Shown here: piece after piece, positions 63,693 through 64,000 of the stretch
Position numbering within the stretch: the first letter of the stretch is position 1
Layout of the letters: the number at the start of each line of letters is the position of its first letter
From: Aquicella siphonis
Lineage (GTDB): Bacteria; Pseudomonadota; Gammaproteobacteria; DSM-16500
Reading direction: 5' to 3'
Assembly: GCF_902459485.1 (NCBI RefSeq)
Contig: NZ_LR699119.1
Span: 682,001 to 746,000 of the forward strand
Length of the DNA stretch: 64,000 bases
Notes under the pieces: generated by a model
Told to the model about the DNA's origin: nothing
Database searches by the model: none
Seen by the model: the letters and a program-made list of their open reading frames with translations, nothing else
Program-made: the position numbers and the translations under genes

Positions 63693-64000
63693 TTACACCT
63701 TTTTTACGAACTGCGATTTTAATTTCATGGAGCCAATTCCATCAATCTTGCAGTCAATATCATGATCCCCTTCAACCAGTCTGATGTTTTTAACTTTAGT
63801 ACCCACTTTAACTACCAGTGATGAACCTTTGACTTTTAAATCCTTTATCACAGTAACCGTGTCGCCATCTTGTAGCGGGTTGCCATTAGCATCTTTTATG
63901 CTTAATGGCGCTTCATCTGTTTTATCATCCGCATCATTTGACCATTCGTGTGCGCACTCGGGGCAGATCAAAAGCATGCCATCCTTATAGGTGAATTCTG
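63693..64000 (-). CDS. yjdM: YjdM/PhnA-family protein, 5' end beyond the window
   Basis: Reading continues past the ATG at 63977 to the window edge: upstream codons give EFTYKDG directly before [15 protein letters not shown], which is the typical start of YjdM/PhnA, so the true start lies outside. The second CPEC Zn-ribbon half is here; the first Cys pair is outside. It ends with the compact domain ([20 protein letters not shown], then [10 protein letters not shown]). The family name refers to alkylphosphonate use, but the role is unproven. Confidence 0.8.
   Translation of the reverse strand, partial: EFTYKDGMLLICPECAHEWSNDADDKTDEAPLSIKDANGNPLQDGDTVTVIKDLKVKGSSLVVKVGTKVKNIRLVEGDHDIDCKIDGIGSMKLKSQFVKKV

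Overview
The window is about 40% G+C and gene dense on both strands. It reads like chromosome from an intracellular gammaproteobacterium of the order Legionellales (Legionella, Coxiella or Aquicella-like). That placement is an inference. It rests on many soluble proteins of unknown family with eukaryote-like or host-directed enzyme signatures: a Ser/Thr kinase, a clan CD peptidase-like protein, an M91-like zincin, a HAD-like protein, and a paralogous family with conserved His and Cys. These sit among ordinary gammaproteobacterial genes, with a ProA-like M4 metalloprotease and a large signalling and efflux complement. No secretion-system gene is inside the window, so 'effector candidate' is only a hypothesis throughout.

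Layout. 1-9.8 kb: the start of a LysE-type exporter, a P-loop kinase, a GNAT, two effector-like minus-strand genes (clan CD peptidase-like protein and Ser/Thr kinase), an unknown 477-aa protein, then a compact Bcr/CflA-type MFS, GNAT and double-GNAT cluster. 9.9-16 kb: an unknown gene split by one in-frame ochre codon, another unknown protein, a C-terminal remnant of a GH114 glycosidase next to a polysaccharide deacetylase, an NTF2-like secreted protein, and the first member of the His/Cys paralog family. 16-25 kb: mostly housekeeping or stress genes (cNMP-binding protein, double SagB-type oxidoreductase with membrane anchor, UspA, two small membrane proteins, Aquifex-type aconitase, AlkA plus DUF488, MltB). 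25-33 kb: a tRNA-Thr-like remnant, two more effector-like genes, a GC-rich katG that looks transferred, and two further members of the paralog family. 33-41 kb: a hydrolase-fold protein lacking its nucleophile, a GyrI-like protein, a LuxR-type regulator with two HTH-like segments, and a tight five-gene operon (acetolactate decarboxylase, cupin, FAD enzyme, TsdA-like di-haem cytochrome c, RraA-like). 41-51 kb: two Rap1a/Tai-type proteins, an M91-like zincin, several unknown proteins (one with a strong internal duplication and a Glu/Lys-rich tail), and a prohibitin-family protein. 51-64 kb: MATE and MFS transporters, a FIST / PAS-histidine kinase / REC-GGDEF-EAL operon, a secreted DM9-like protein, DUF486, an aminoglycoside-phosphotransferase-like kinase, a thermolysin-family protease, and the start of a YjdM/PhnA gene.

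How the genes fit together. Three groups look like functional units from spacing: the five-gene acetolactate decarboxylase operon with a divergent LuxR-type regulator; the three-gene FIST-to-c-di-GMP signalling operon with overlapping or near-overlapping reading frames; and the MFS-GNAT-GNAT cluster. The His/Cys family (14560-15855, 30137-31099, 31231-32370) is the clearest previously unnamed family visible here. Start codons were moved downstream in many cases because the longest frame began with TTG or GTG, or upstream of the ribosome binding site.
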